64,000 bases of DNA from Leptospira brenneri. GTDB lineage: Bacteria; Spirochaetota; Leptospiria; Leptospirales; Leptospiraceae. The notes beneath the pieces were generated by a model that was not told the origin of the DNA, did not search any database, and was given only the letters and a program-made list of their open reading frames with translations. Positions within the stretch are counted from its first letter, which is position 1, and each line of letters begins with the position of its first letter. Made by a program: the position numbers and the translations under genes. This document shows positions 37,315 through 46,952 of this stretch, one piece after another. The stretch covers positions 482,749-546,748 of the forward strand of contig NZ_NPDQ01000003.1 in assembly GCF_002812125.1 (NCBI RefSeq), written 5' to 3'.

Positions 37315-38559
37315 TTAATAAGATACCAATTCAATTGAAAATGGATTGATTCCCGCAGTAACAGGAAACCCAGAAATGGGTGCAAGACTCCCATCAAAAC
37401 CAATCGTGTATCCCGAAACATTTCCGCCTTCAGTATTCGAAGAATATAAAAATTTTCCAAGAGGATCAGAACTAAGACCAATGGGGCTTAAACCTGATGG
37501 GAATGGAGAACCAATAACGGAAGTTAACTCACCATTACTCGACTGAATAGAATATGCAGAAATTGTCCCCTGACCAGTGCCACTATTGGCCACAAAAACA
37601 AATCGATTCAATGAATCAGTCATTGTAAAACCTGGCGCAATACCAGTAGAGTGATTGGAATAGATGGTAAGTATGCCATTATTTAAATCTCGAACCAAAG
37701 AAAATACATTATTTGAAAAATAATTTGCTCCATAGACATATTGCCCATCAGGAGTGATAGCTACCGATAAATTATTCTGCCCGGTCTGAATCACACTAAC
37801 AGGAGTTAACTCTCCAGTATTTGGATTCATGGCAAATGTTTGAATTCCTCCCGAATATCCAGAAGCGCTAGTTAGACCCGCATACAAATGCCTCCCCATA
37901 GAATCAACGGAGAGTCTACCTACGGCACCTGAATTTGGATTATTTGTTGTTGTACTCGGAAGTAAGGAAGAAAGATTTCCAGACTGGTCGATAGCAAAAC
38001 GATGGATTGCTTGGGTTGTCTCTGAACTTGCATATAAAAATTTTCCACCCGGATCCATAGCCAAGGAATAAGGAGTAGTTGAAACAGAAACATTTGGATG
38101 TTTTACCGATAAAGCTCCTGTCTCAGGATCTAAATTTAAAATAGATATGGAAGTATTCCCAATGTTTGCTACATAAACAGTGGTTCCCGATTCGTTGCTA
38201 ACAGTATGTCGAGGTCTATCTGTCATTTGGAATGGGGACCCCGAAACCTGTGTTATCTCTCCGGTAATAGACTCTATCCGAAAGACATTAATACTACTTG
38301 TAGCCGTGTTCAAACCAACATTGGTTACAAGTAAAAAACGAGGAGTTTTGATTTTCTTAAAAGGGTTTTGGATTTTGTTTCCGCAAAAATCAGCATTACT
38401 TCCCGTACCAAGTAGAATGACCAGTGTTTGGTTGTAAGAGGAAGAATTTGGGTCACAAGTAGAATTCAAGGGAGAATGAAAGCACCCCCAAAAAAGGATT
38501 ATGATTCCAAAACCCAAAATGAAGTGTCTCCAAAAATAAAAACTTCGTTCTTGTCTCAT
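37315..38559 (-). CDS. Lactonase-like beta-propeller lipoprotein with CDPxSxS N-terminal module (3)
   Basis: A 414-residue lipoprotein (lipobox LFWGC, Cys26), Cys35 in CDPNSSSY and Cys59, the spacing of the two other CDP propeller proteins. The body is a seven-bladed propeller of the 6-phosphogluconolactonase/YncE type: INVFRIESITGEITQVSGSP, VYVANIGNTSISILNLDPET, KFLYASSETTQAIHRFAID, YVYGANYFSNNVFSLV. Despite this fold, lactonase activity is doubtful because the protein is secreted and lipidated. It is convergent with the gene ending at 37268. Confidence 0.8.
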   Translation of the reverse strand: MRQERSFYFWRHFILGFGIIILFWGCFHSPLNSTCDPNSSSYNQTLVILLGTGSNADFCGNKIQNPFKKIKTPRFLLVTNVGLNTATSSINVFRIESITGEITQVSGSPFQMTDRPRHTVSNESGTTVYVANIGNTSISILNLDPETGALSVKHPNVSVSTTPYSLAMDPGGKFLYASSETTQAIHRFAIDQSGNLSSLLPSTTTNNPNSGAVGRLSVDSMGRHLYAGLTSASGYSGGIQTFAMNPNTGELTPVSVIQTGQNNLSVAITPDGQYVYGANYFSNNVFSLVRDLNNGILTIYSNHSTGIAPGFTMTDSLNRFVFVANSGTGQGTISAYSIQSSNGELTSVIGSPFPSGLSPIGLSSDPLGKFLYSSNTEGGNVSGYTIGFDGSLAPISGFPVTAGINPFSIELVSY

Positions 38560-38757
38560 TTATCAATAGGTCCCTTTGGAAAATCAGGATCTATTTACAG
38601 TACAAACTGCACAAACGAAAATCAAAATTTGTCATGAATTTTTTTACTAGCACCTATCCTAGTTTTCAAAACAATTCCCTAAATTCGTTTGACCATTTGC
38701 TTAGGAGTCCATTAGATTACTTCTACCCAAACTTAGAAATAGGATAGAAGTAACCTA

Positions 38758-39444
38758 ATGAAAAAACAAATCGCAATTATATTCTTTCTTCTAACAATTT
38801 ATCATTCACCAGTTTTGCCCTGCGAACCGTTTACACCGGTCCTTTTGAAACCAGTGGATAATTCTAGAGAAGATAAAGATTTTTTTTCCTTTAAACAAAA
38901 ACTAGAAAAAGCAGTTCAGGAAAAAAATATAAAGTTCATTGAATCTGTCATTGATCCAAAAATCTCTTTTTCGTTTTCAGAAGAGGGAATGGGCAAATCT
39001 AATTTTTTAAAATATTGGAAACTTGACAAAAATCCCAAAAATCCGGAATTCTGGAACGAACTTTCACAAACCATCAATCTAGGGTTTGCCTTGAATGATC
39101 AAATTTGGTCTGCACCTTTTTTATTTAGCAAAACACCTGATTCTATTGATCAGTATACTCATTCACTCATTATCGGAAGTGTTGTCAATGTTAGAGACAA
39201 ACCTTCAATTAAAGGAAAAATACTAACGCAACTTAGCTGGGAATTTGTAAAAAATGAATACGATGGAACTGAATCGAACCCAAACACCAAAGAACCTTGT
39301 AACTTTAAAAAAGTATGTATTTCTGACGGACAAGTAGGATACATTTGCGAACAATATTTACGAAGCCCTCTTGCACACAGGGTTGGATTTTCTAAAAAGA
39401 ACAAAGCTTGGTCGATGATTTTCTTTGTAGAAGGTGGAGACTAA
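38758..39444 (+). CDS. Exported protein with SH3b domain
   Basis: A 228-residue protein with a signal peptide (IIFFLLTIYHSPVLP, possible Cys22 just after). The N-terminal half is helical and unassigned. Residues 138-200 are a bacterial SH3 domain: GSVVNVRDKPSIKGKILTQL, SWEFV, DGQVGYICEQYL. SH3b domains bind peptidoglycan or proteins, so a periplasmic wall-binding role is likely. Two cysteines (CNFKKVC) inside the SH3b suggest a disulphide. It is convergent with the LytTR regulator gene and shares a hairpin terminator with it. Confidence 0.72.
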   Translation: MKKQIAIIFFLLTIYHSPVLPCEPFTPVLLKPVDNSREDKDFFSFKQKLEKAVQEKNIKFIESVIDPKISFSFSEEGMGKSNFLKYWKLDKNPKNPEFWNELSQTINLGFALNDQIWSAPFLFSKTPDSIDQYTHSLIIGSVVNVRDKPSIKGKILTQLSWEFVKNEYDGTESNPNTKEPCNFKKVCISDGQVGYICEQYLRSPLAHRVGFSKKNKAWSMIFFVEGGD

Positions 39445-39478
39445 GACAGAAAAACCTTACTAAAATCGTTTGGCAATC

Positions 39479-39518
39479 AACACAGTCTTAAAAAATTTTG
39501 ATCAATTAAGACTGTGTT
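39479..39518. terminator. Bidirectional terminator hairpin
   Basis: AACACAGTCTTAA (39479-39491) and TTAAGACTGTGTT (39506-39518) are perfect 13-bp arms around a 14-nt loop, between the convergent SH3b and LytTR regulator genes. T-rich sequence follows only weakly on both sides. Confidence 0.7.
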
Positions 39519-39532
39519 TCAAACTTTCTAAT

Positions 39533-40222
39533 TTATAATTTGGATTTTAATTCTTTATAATAACCTCTTCCCATTTTCAGTTTCATTCCATTGATCAGCT
39601 CAACTTCATAAAATCCACCAGCAGAAGTCTTGATTTTATGAATCTGCTTGGTATTCACTACGTAGGAGCGGTGAATCCTAAAAAAATAAGCGGGAAGTAT
39701 TCTTAAAATAGAATCTAAACTTTTGTTATGTACAAACATGTCTCCATTTTTTTTAAACACCTTCACTCGTTTATCGAAGGATTGGACATACAAAACATCC
39801 TTGGTTGCAATTAAACTCAAGTCGTTGTCTTGTTTGATTCCAAGGTACTTTGTTTTAATTCCTAAGTGATTTGTTTGGAACTTCTGAATTGCTTTCAAAA
39901 TTCTGTCTTTCGTAATTGGTTTTGGAACAAAATCCAGAACGCCATAATCAAAAGCTCTGATTGCTTCCGCAGTATTTCCTGATGTGATGATTGTCAAAAA
40001 GGAAGCAGCAGATGTTTCTTTTAACAAATCAAAACCGATATCACCATCTAAATTCAAATCCAAAAATAATAAATCAATTTCATTTTCGGCAATAAAACAT
40101 TGCGAACCAATCAGACTTTTTTCAATTCGCAGAGAAGAAATTTTAGACCCAAGAAGTTCTCGTAACATTCGTTCCAACCCTCTTGCCGCCACAACTTCAT
40201 CCTCTACGATTAAAATTCTCAA
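39533..40222 (-). CDS. LytTR-family response regulator
   Basis: A 229-residue two-domain regulator. The receiver domain (residues 1-120) has the acidic pair VEDE, the phospho-acceptor Asp in LLFLDLNLDG, Thr/Ser in TIITSGN and Lys in PKPITKDR. The LytTR DNA-binding domain (130-229) has VLYVQSFDKRVKVF, IHRSYVVNTKQIHKI and a C-terminal KMGRGYYKEL. The start must be TTG 40222, since the receiver strand begins at once (RILIVEDE). Its kinase is most likely the protein at 41233, with an outer-membrane protein gene between them. Target promoters are not evident; no pair of clear LytTR direct repeats was seen. Confidence 0.9.
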   Translation of the reverse strand: MRILIVEDEVVAARGLERMLRELLGSKISSLRIEKSLIGSQCFIAENEIDLLFLDLNLDGDIGFDLLKETSAASFLTIITSGNTAEAIRAFDYGVLDFVPKPITKDRILKAIQKFQTNHLGIKTKYLGIKQDNDLSLIATKDVLYVQSFDKRVKVFKKNGDMFVHNKSLDSILRILPAYFFRIHRSYVVNTKQIHKIKTSAGGFYEVELINGMKLKMGRGYYKELKSKL

Positions 40223-40238
40223 AAATCAGACCTATCCT

Positions 40239-41138
40239 TTAGTATTGTTCAAGCCTATACTGTACATTCGATAAATTCACAAAAACTCCAACCATAGCTT
40301 GGTAGGAATTCAAAGTACGCATTGAAAATTGATCCGCTTTTAAAAATTCTCGATAATAATCCACTTCAGCCTTAATCCCAAAATAACGACCTAAATATAT
40401 ATTAAGACCTGCACCTACACCAACGATACTCCCAATACCACTAGTGATCTGATTGCTATAAACAAATCTGTCATGTGTTGTTCCCGAATGCGCTTCACCC
40501 GTAAAAGAAACAACACCTGCTCTAGCAACAAGATACGGATCAAAAAAATTCTTTGGAATCGGATGGTAAGTGGCAAGAAAACTCATGGAGTTACCTCGAT
40601 AAATTGTACGTTCCCTTGGAACAGGATCCACATACTCCTTGTAATAGGAAAGTCCAGGAATCACATCTTGCCTTTTGGCTTTCATAGAGTTTTGCATCAC
40701 TGTAAACCCGAGTCCAATTTTTTCTTTCCATCCATATTCAAAATCAAACTGCGAGGCAACACCTGGAGTATAAGTTGGTTTGAAATATAATCCGGCCTCA
40801 TCATTTCGAATCGAACTTTGTGGATAATAGTCCTGGCTCACTTCTTTTCTTACAACCTTATATTGTAATGTGCTATCATAGTTTTTTTCATGACTAATGA
40901 AAGAACCACTAGGAGCAAGGGTTCCCCCTCCCATAAAACTGATTAGAAATGCTCCTTCATAAAAACCTGGCGGGTATTTTAGTTTTGCATAGTATTTCTC
41001 CAGTTCTGCATTGGCTTTTGCAGTATCCTCTTGGGTCTGAGTGACAAGCGGTTTGTCTTCTTTTTTGAGAATTGGTTCTGCAAAACTGATATTTGCAGAT
41101 AACACGAGATAAGTTAAAAATATTTTTTTTGTTTTCAT
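40239..41138 (-). CDS. Outer-membrane beta-barrel protein between kinase and regulator genes
   Basis: A 299-residue exported protein: signal peptide (LTYLVLSANISFA), a charged helical segment (EDTAKANAELEKYYAKLK), then an eight- to ten-strand barrel typical of the small OmpA/OmpW-like group (FDFEYGWKEKIGLGFTVMQN; IVGVGAGLNIYLGRYFGIKA; a C-terminal strand ending VQYRLEQY). The ATG at 41138 has AAGGA upstream. It lies 16 bp before the LytTR regulator start, so the two are cotranscribed, while a terminator separates it from the kinase gene upstream. Function unknown; possibly sensed by, or a target of, the two-component pair. Confidence 0.75.
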   Translation of the reverse strand: MKTKKIFLTYLVLSANISFAEPILKKEDKPLVTQTQEDTAKANAELEKYYAKLKYPPGFYEGAFLISFMGGGTLAPSGSFISHEKNYDSTLQYKVVRKEVSQDYYPQSSIRNDEAGLYFKPTYTPGVASQFDFEYGWKEKIGLGFTVMQNSMKAKRQDVIPGLSYYKEYVDPVPRERTIYRGNSMSFLATYHPIPKNFFDPYLVARAGVVSFTGEAHSGTTHDRFVYSNQITSGIGSIVGVGAGLNIYLGRYFGIKAEVDYYREFLKADQFSMRTLNSYQAMVGVFVNLSNVQYRLEQY

Positions 41139-41183
41139 CACCTAAATCCTTGCGGGTAGGATAATGATCTTCGATCAAAGTGC

Positions 41184-41209
41184 AAAAAAAAAGGTGCGAA
41201 CTGCACCTT
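41184..41209 (-). terminator. Rho-independent terminator after the sensor kinase gene
   Basis: AAGGTGC (41191-41197) pairs with GCACCTT (41203-41209) around a 5-nt loop; on the minus strand a run of T follows (complement of 41184-41192). It lies 23 bp after the kinase stop and before the barrel gene, so the downstream genes get less transcript or have their own promoter. Confidence 0.85.
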
Positions 41210-41232
41210 AGTTTCGTGAGTAACATAAAAAA

Positions 41233-43044
41233 TCACTCAGTGAGTGTAATGGTATTCTCCCAACCGCCAGTGACCACTTTCGAATGGAAGTCCCATTTAT
41301 TAGGAAATGCCTCTTGAAGTCGTGATTTGATATATTTGATTCCTGTACCTAGAGAATCTGATTTTGTGGTGGGAAGGCCATCATTAAACAAAATATATTT
41401 GGTCTTATTTTTTTCTTTTTTCTTCTTTAAAGTAAAAACTCCAGAATTTTTTCCTTGGTAACCATGAGTAACTCCGTTTTCCACCAAAGTCAAAAGAACA
41501 ATAGGAGGAATCATATCCTTAGGACTAACACCTTCAGTTTTAAACTCAAACTTTGACTCTTTTCGCAAACTCATAATCTCCAAATAACGTTTACAAATGT
41601 TTACTTCTTCGCTAACGGAAATTGTTTTTTTATTGGTTAATTTTAAAATGGCTCTTAATTCGTCAGATAAGGCAGTTAATAATTGTTTTGCCGTTTCAGG
41701 ATCTTCATCCAACCAAATGATGGTTGCATTGATGGAGTTTAATAAAAAATGAGGATGGATATTGTTTTTTAACAACTCAACTTCCAAACGAGAAGAAATT
41801 AATTTTGCATCCTGAAGTTTGACTTTATAGGAAACCATTCTCCTTTCTGCTTTATTCTTTTCCGAATTAGCAAGTTTGATTTTATACGCAAGCCCTAAAG
41901 ATAGTAAACACATCTCAATGGCAGAACCTGCCTGTAATCCGTATTCAGTGAATATATTTGCAGGTAAAATCCCAAAACCTTTCAAAGAATAAATTCCTAC
42001 ACCAAAGAGAAGAGCGACCCAAGCTATTAGAAAATAACGAGCTGGTTTGTATCCTTTGTCCCAACAAACAACGGCAACAAGAAAAACAGAAATTGCAAAT
42101 GAAATCACAAGAGACGCTAATAAATATATATTTACATAATAGGAAAAAAGAAAAGATGATAACATCAAAAACAACATCAATCCCATTAATACATATATGA
42201 TTTTATCCCAAGTTGGAGTATTTTTCTTTGTATTTAAAAAACTTCTAGTGAACTGAAGTCCCCAAAATAATGAAAAACCACCCACAAATGGCAAACTGAT
42301 ATTTGCCCAATGTGGCGAATTTGGCCAAAATATTTGGAATGCTAGTCCGTTCAGAACTGATTGAGATAAACCATACAAACTAATGTATAAAAGATAATAT
42401 AAATAACCGAAATCCCTTAGCATAAATAAAAGAATTAAATTATAAATTACGAGAACGAATAAAATTCCGTAATAAATTCCAAGAGATAAATTTTCTTTTT
42501 CTTTTAGTTTTAAAAATCGTACATGCGAATATACGGTAATAGGAAATTGAACCGTTCCCTCACTCTCAAACCGAAAGTAATATGTATTATTTTTTTTGGG
42601 TTGGAGTTTCACAGGAAAGATAAAGCTCTTTTCTTCCAAGGGTCTCTCTGAAAAAACATAGGAATCTCCCGTAACGACCTGTTTCCAAGTTTTTTCTTTC
42701 ATCTCATAAAATTCAATTTTATCTAATAATGGATAAGAAACATGAATGTACCAATCTCTTTCGTTAGATTCATTTTGAAGTTCGAAACGAACCCAATACA
42801 CATTCTTTGTGAATCCGAAATTGGGAGATAAAGACTTACTTTCAGAAAAGAGATTTGATTTTCGCACTGCCTCAAAATTTAACTGATTATCAGGCGTTAG
42901 AGTAAGGATTTCCATATGGAGTCCAATAGGATATTCTCCAGTTCCCGTTTTTAAAAAAGTTATAAACCGAGATTGGGTGGGAAGTGCAGAAAGAGAATGA
43001 ATTCCAAATAAAAAAAACAACAATGTTAGTCGAAAGAAAGGCAT
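41233..43044 (-). CDS. Sensor histidine kinase, 7TMR-DISM plus LytS-type kinase domain
   Basis: A 603-residue membrane kinase. After a signal peptide comes a periplasmic 7TMR-DISMED2 domain (NVYWVRFELQNES; WYIHVSYPLLDKIEFYE). Seven membrane segments (residues 190-385) and a coiled-coil linker follow. The LytS-type His_kinase domain has the phospho-acceptor block NNIHPHFLLNSINATIIW, and the ATPase domain has LLTLVENGVTHGYQ (N box) and GTGIKYIKSRL (G box). It would phosphorylate the LytTR regulator at 39533. The ATG at 43044 begins the signal peptide; a TTG three codons upstream is less likely. The ligand of the periplasmic domain (carbohydrate-like fold) is unknown. Confidence 0.9.
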   Translation of the reverse strand: MPFFRLTLLFFLFGIHSLSALPTQSRFITFLKTGTGEYPIGLHMEILTLTPDNQLNFEAVRKSNLFSESKSLSPNFGFTKNVYWVRFELQNESNERDWYIHVSYPLLDKIEFYEMKEKTWKQVVTGDSYVFSERPLEEKSFIFPVKLQPKKNNTYYFRFESEGTVQFPITVYSHVRFLKLKEKENLSLGIYYGILFVLVIYNLILLFMLRDFGYLYYLLYISLYGLSQSVLNGLAFQIFWPNSPHWANISLPFVGGFSLFWGLQFTRSFLNTKKNTPTWDKIIYVLMGLMLFLMLSSFLFSYYVNIYLLASLVISFAISVFLVAVVCWDKGYKPARYFLIAWVALLFGVGIYSLKGFGILPANIFTEYGLQAGSAIEMCLLSLGLAYKIKLANSEKNKAERRMVSYKVKLQDAKLISSRLEVELLKNNIHPHFLLNSINATIIWLDEDPETAKQLLTALSDELRAILKLTNKKTISVSEEVNICKRYLEIMSLRKESKFEFKTEGVSPKDMIPPIVLLTLVENGVTHGYQGKNSGVFTLKKKKEKNKTKYILFNDGLPTTKSDSLGTGIKYIKSRLQEAFPNKWDFHSKVVTGGWENTITLTE

Positions 43045-43278
43045 TTCTGACAAGTTTTAGATGAGATCATTTCGATTGTAAAGTAAAACTTATCATCATA
43101 ACCCTGTTAAATTTAGATTTCAATTCCATGAAAAAGAAATTAAAAACTAAAAACTCTTGACTCAGACCTTCTATTCCTAAGTTCTAATGGACCACTCTCA
43201 AAAAATTGATTTCGATTGATTTTAAAATAGATTTTTGAATTTTGTGATAAATTCTGCTTTTTGCGGTCAATCCAACTT

Positions 43279-44325
43279 ATGAATAAATTAACCGCCTGGT
43301 TCAAATCGATTCAATTTATACTCGGACTACAGAGCCAAGACGAGTCTCTTCCCGATACCAAAGAAATACTCATTCCCATTCGTAACGGTGTTTTGCGAGC
43401 CGATTGTTATCTTCCAAAATCGAAATCTCTAGGGACAATTGTTACGATCAATGGTTTGGCTCCCTTAGGAAACAGAGATCCAAGATTTATTATTGTAAAC
43501 AAAAGCCTTCAAAAAATTGGATTTACGGTTGTGAGTCCCTTTTATGAGGAAATTTGTGATTATAAAATCTCCCTTAGAAATATAGAAGATATTAAGGATT
43601 CAATTTTATTTATCTCCAACCAAAAGGAAATTTGCACCGCAGGGAAAGTTTCTATTTTTTCTCCTTCGTTTTCGGGTTCACTTAGCCTCATTGCTGCAAG
43701 TGACAAACAGATCGCAGAAAGGATCAATTGTATTTGTGCCATTGGTGCCTATGCAAACGTAGAAGACATCATTGAAAATTTATTTGCAAACCAGAACTTA
43801 GATGAATATGGGAGGATGATCCTTTTACTCAACTTTCTTCCCATTTCTATTGGAAAAAACGAAAGCCTCTTCAAAGCAATCAAACTGACAACCTTAGATA
43901 ATTATTATAAATCAAAAGATTTATATTTAAAACCTCATTATCAAAAAATGAAACAGGTCGATCGTTTGTTTTTTGATCAGTTAAAGAATGATCCAGAATT
44001 TAGAATAAGACATTGGAATGTGATTCTAAAAAAAGGAGGAAAAAACAGAGAACTACTCACTGCCTTGTCGGTGACAAACCATATCGAAACTTTAAAACTT
44101 CCAATTTTACTAATCCATGGTTTAAAAGATGATGTAGTTCCTGCCAATGAGTCTTCCCTATTGCACAATAAACTGATTCATCAAGGAGTAGAAAGTAAAC
44201 TTTGTATTACCACACTGATCTCTCATGGAGACACAGGATTCAATGCAATGACCTTACTGGAATTACCAAAACTCATAACCTCATTCTCTTTCTTTTTTTT
44301 AAAGGCTTTAGATCAGAAAAACTAG
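43279..44325 (+). CDS. Alpha/beta-hydrolase
   Basis: A 348-residue hydrolase without a signal peptide. It has [15 protein letters not shown] as the cap/entry strand, [16 protein letters not shown] (oxyanion loop), and a nucleophile elbow [12 protein letters not shown] in which Ser replaces the first Gly of GxSxG. The acid is in [15 protein letters not shown] and the His in LISHGDTGF. The substrate is not predictable. The ATG at 43279 is preferred to a TTG six codons upstream. Its stop overlaps the stop region of the rocD gene (tail to tail) by 4 bp. Confidence 0.78.
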   Translation: MNKLTAWFKSIQFILGLQSQDESLPDTKEILIPIRNGVLRADCYLPKSKSLGTIVTINGLAPLGNRDPRFIIVNKSLQKIGFTVVSPFYEEICDYKISLRNIEDIKDSILFISNQKEICTAGKVSIFSPSFSGSLSLIAASDKQIAERINCICAIGAYANVEDIIENLFANQNLDEYGRMILLLNFLPISIGKNESLFKAIKLTTLDNYYKSKDLYLKPHYQKMKQVDRLFFDQLKNDPEFRIRHWNVILKKGGKNRELLTALSVTNHIETLKLPILLIHGLKDDVVPANESSLLHNKLIHQGVESKLCITTLISHGDTGFNAMTLLELPKLITSFSFFFLKALDQKN

Positions 44326-45533
44326 AGAAACAAACCAATATTTGTTTTGATAATTTCCAATGCTTCTTTCATTTCGTTTTCCTGAATCACAAGTGGAGGA
44401 GCAAAACGAACCGTATTTTGATGTGTTTCTTTTGCTAAAATCCCAAGTTTCATCAATCCTAAACAAAATTTTTTAGCATCGACTGTATCCACAAATTGAA
44501 TTGCGTTGAGTAAACCTTTCCCCCGAATGGAATGGACTAGAGGATGGTTCCAAGACTTGATAGTTTCTCGAAACAGCATCCCCATTTTTTTTGCATTCTC
44601 CGACAGCTTCTCATCAATAATAGTTTTTACAGAAACAATAGCGACTTCACAAGCAAGTGGATTTCCGCCAAAAGTGGACCCATGTTCACCCGGCTGTAGC
44701 AACAGAAGAACATCATCAGAACCTAACACACATGATATTGGCATCATTCCTGCTGACAGGGCTTTACCAAGAAGTAATAAATCTGGTTTTACCTGAGAGT
44801 AGTCAGAACAAACTAGTTCTCCCGTTCTGCCTAGTCCCGTTTGGATTTCATCAACAATGAGTAGAACATTATGTTTTTCACAGATTTTTTTTACTTCACT
44901 TAAATAGTTTTCATCAGGAACGATAACTCCTGCTTCTCCTTGTATCGCTTCAACCATAAAGGCAGCAACATCTGGATCAGAGGTAGCCGCATCCAAGGCT
45001 TTTAAATCATTATAAGGAATGATTTTATATCCAGGAAGAAAAGGACCAAAATCATTTTTACTTTTGGGATCTGTAGAAGATGAAATGGCAGCAATAGTTC
45101 TTCCCCAAAAATTTCCTTCACAGAAAATAATTTTTGCTTGGTTCTCCGGGATTTTTTTCTTTTGATAACCCCATTTTCGAGCTAACTTTATTGCTGTTTC
45201 CCCTGCTTCGACTCCTGTATTCATAGGCAAAACTCGGTCATATCCAAATGTTTTGGTCATAAACTCAGTAAATAACGGAAGTTTGTCGTTATAAAAAGCA
45301 CGTGATGTTAGCGTAAGTATTGATGCTTGTTTTTGGAAAACATCTACGATTTTGGGATGGCAGTGACCTTGATTCACAGCACTGTAGGCAGAAAGAAAAT
45401 CAAAATACTTTTTTCCTTCTACATCCCAAAGATAAATTCCTTCTCCTTTTGATAAAACCACTGGTAAAGGCGAATAATTGAAGGCTCCGAACTTAGATTC
45501 CTTTTCGATAAATAAATCTGTTAAATTGCCCAT
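44322..45533 (-). CDS. rocD: Ornithine--oxo-acid aminotransferase
   Basis: A 403-residue class-III PLP aminotransferase that converts ornithine and 2-oxoglutarate to glutamate-5-semialdehyde and glutamate. Signatures are [38 protein letters not shown] (phosphate-binding loop), [24 protein letters not shown] with the PLP-stacking Asp, and the Schiff-base Lys in [14 protein letters not shown]. The motif set and length agree with ornithine rather than acetylornithine or lysine enzymes. It is divergent from the proline dehydrogenase gene; its product, glutamate-semialdehyde, is the substrate of the P5C dehydrogenase at 46942. Confidence 0.92.
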   Translation of the reverse strand: MGNLTDLFIEKESKFGAFNYSPLPVVLSKGEGIYLWDVEGKKYFDFLSAYSAVNQGHCHPKIVDVFQKQASILTLTSRAFYNDKLPLFTEFMTKTFGYDRVLPMNTGVEAGETAIKLARKWGYQKKKIPENQAKIIFCEGNFWGRTIAAISSSTDPKSKNDFGPFLPGYKIIPYNDLKALDAATSDPDVAAFMVEAIQGEAGVIVPDENYLSEVKKICEKHNVLLIVDEIQTGLGRTGELVCSDYSQVKPDLLLLGKALSAGMMPISCVLGSDDVLLLLQPGEHGSTFGGNPLACEVAIVSVKTIIDEKLSENAKKMGMLFRETIKSWNHPLVHSIRGKGLLNAIQFVDTVDAKKFCLGLMKLGILAKETHQNTVRFAPPLVIQENEMKEALEIIKTNIGLFL

Positions 45534-45638
45534 TGGGAAATAAAAACATCTAAGATTTTGTTTACAACTCCTTTCATATTTTGTATTCTTATTTCCGGAA
45601 AGAATTCAGGATTTAAAACCAATTTTAGTTGTTACATT

Positions 45639-46952
45639 ATGTTTACAAAACAATTGCAAGACGAAGAAATCCTCAAAATTGCAAAAACAATAGATTCAAC
45701 TAATGGTTCACTGTACAAGCGTTTCCTATTTTTCATAAGCTCCATAACATTTAGATTTGGTTTTCGTTATCCCAAACTGAAATTACAGATATTTAAGTTC
45801 ATTGATGTTCTTCCCTCCATCGAGACAAATAAGATTTATGAGTATTTCAAGATTTATATATTTGATGAAGATACAGAAATACCTCATTTCCTAAAAACAT
45901 TGTTTCATCGATTGATTCGTTTGTTATTCTTAAGTACCTTAGCTTCGTACATCATACTTCTATTTGTTAAATTTTTTGCTAAGTCATTCATTTTAACCGA
46001 TTCGCCAAATCATTTAAAGAAAGAAGATACATTCAAACGACCACGCACTTATGATATTTTAGGCGAAATTGCTTTATCTCCTTTGGAAGCAAAAAAATAC
46101 CAAAAACAATACTTCCAGCTGATCGAAGAGTTATCAGAAGTAGAAACCAATATAAATCCAAAACTTAGAACCAATATCTCGATCAAATGTTCCGGTATAG
46201 AAACCAAACTTTATCCTGAAGCAGAAGAAAAGAGTATCCAATATTTAAAAGAAGCACTCCGCCCCATCTTAAGGTTGGCAATGGAAAAAGGGATCGGAAT
46301 CAACTTGGATATGGAACAATATGATCTAAAATCGATTATATCAGAAACTGCCAAAGAGCTGTTCAGGGAAGATGAATTTAAATCTTATCCGCATTTTGGT
46401 ATAGTAATCCAGTCTTATTTAAAAACATCGAACGATGATTTAAAAATCTGGAAAGAATATGCAAAAAAAAGAGGAGTCCCGATTACCATTCGCCTTGTGA
46501 AAGGTGCATATTTAGAATACGAACGGATCAAATCGGAAGAACGTGGATGGATCACGCCGGTTTTTGATTCCAAACAAGAAACCGACATACAATTCGAAGA
46601 AAATACTTTATATCTTTTGGATTCCTATCCTTACCTTAGAGCAGCATTCGGAACACATAACTTAAGATCCCTTGCTTTCGTTTTATTTCATACCAAAAGA
46701 AAGTCAATATCAGACTTCGAATTGCAGATGTTATACGGAATGGCAGAGAAATATAAATGCAACTTAGAATCTATGGGTCAAATTGTAAGAGAATATTCCC
46801 CCGTTGGATTACTCTTACCTGGTATGGCTTACTTAATCAGAAGATTATTAGAAAATACATCCAATCAAGGATTTTTATATCAAATGAGTCTCGGAAAAAG
46901 TATTCACTCTATGGTAAAAAATCCAAATGAGGAAAACCTAAATGGAATTTAA
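45639..46952 (+). CDS. Proline dehydrogenase, separate-domain form
   Basis: A 437-residue flavoprotein of the PutA PRODH domain family, without the aldehyde dehydrogenase half. It oxidises proline to P5C and reduces FAD and then the quinone pool. Signatures are IRLVKGAYLEYERIKSEERG, FGTHNLRSLAFVL, FELQMLYGMAEKY and YSPVGLLLPGMAYLIRRL (FAD and proline site). A stretch of about 40 residues at 105-145 (RLIRLLFLSTLASYIILLF) is hydrophobic, so membrane association is likely. The ATG at 45639 is preferred over an upstream TTG at 45558. It overlaps the next gene by 11 bp. Confidence 0.87.
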   Translation: MFTKQLQDEEILKIAKTIDSTNGSLYKRFLFFISSITFRFGFRYPKLKLQIFKFIDVLPSIETNKIYEYFKIYIFDEDTEIPHFLKTLFHRLIRLLFLSTLASYIILLFVKFFAKSFILTDSPNHLKKEDTFKRPRTYDILGEIALSPLEAKKYQKQYFQLIEELSEVETNINPKLRTNISIKCSGIETKLYPEAEEKSIQYLKEALRPILRLAMEKGIGINLDMEQYDLKSIISETAKELFREDEFKSYPHFGIVIQSYLKTSNDDLKIWKEYAKKRGVPITIRLVKGAYLEYERIKSEERGWITPVFDSKQETDIQFEENTLYLLDSYPYLRAAFGTHNLRSLAFVLFHTKRKSISDFELQMLYGMAEKYKCNLESMGQIVREYSPVGLLLPGMAYLIRRLLENTSNQGFLYQMSLGKSIHSMVKNPNEENLNGI

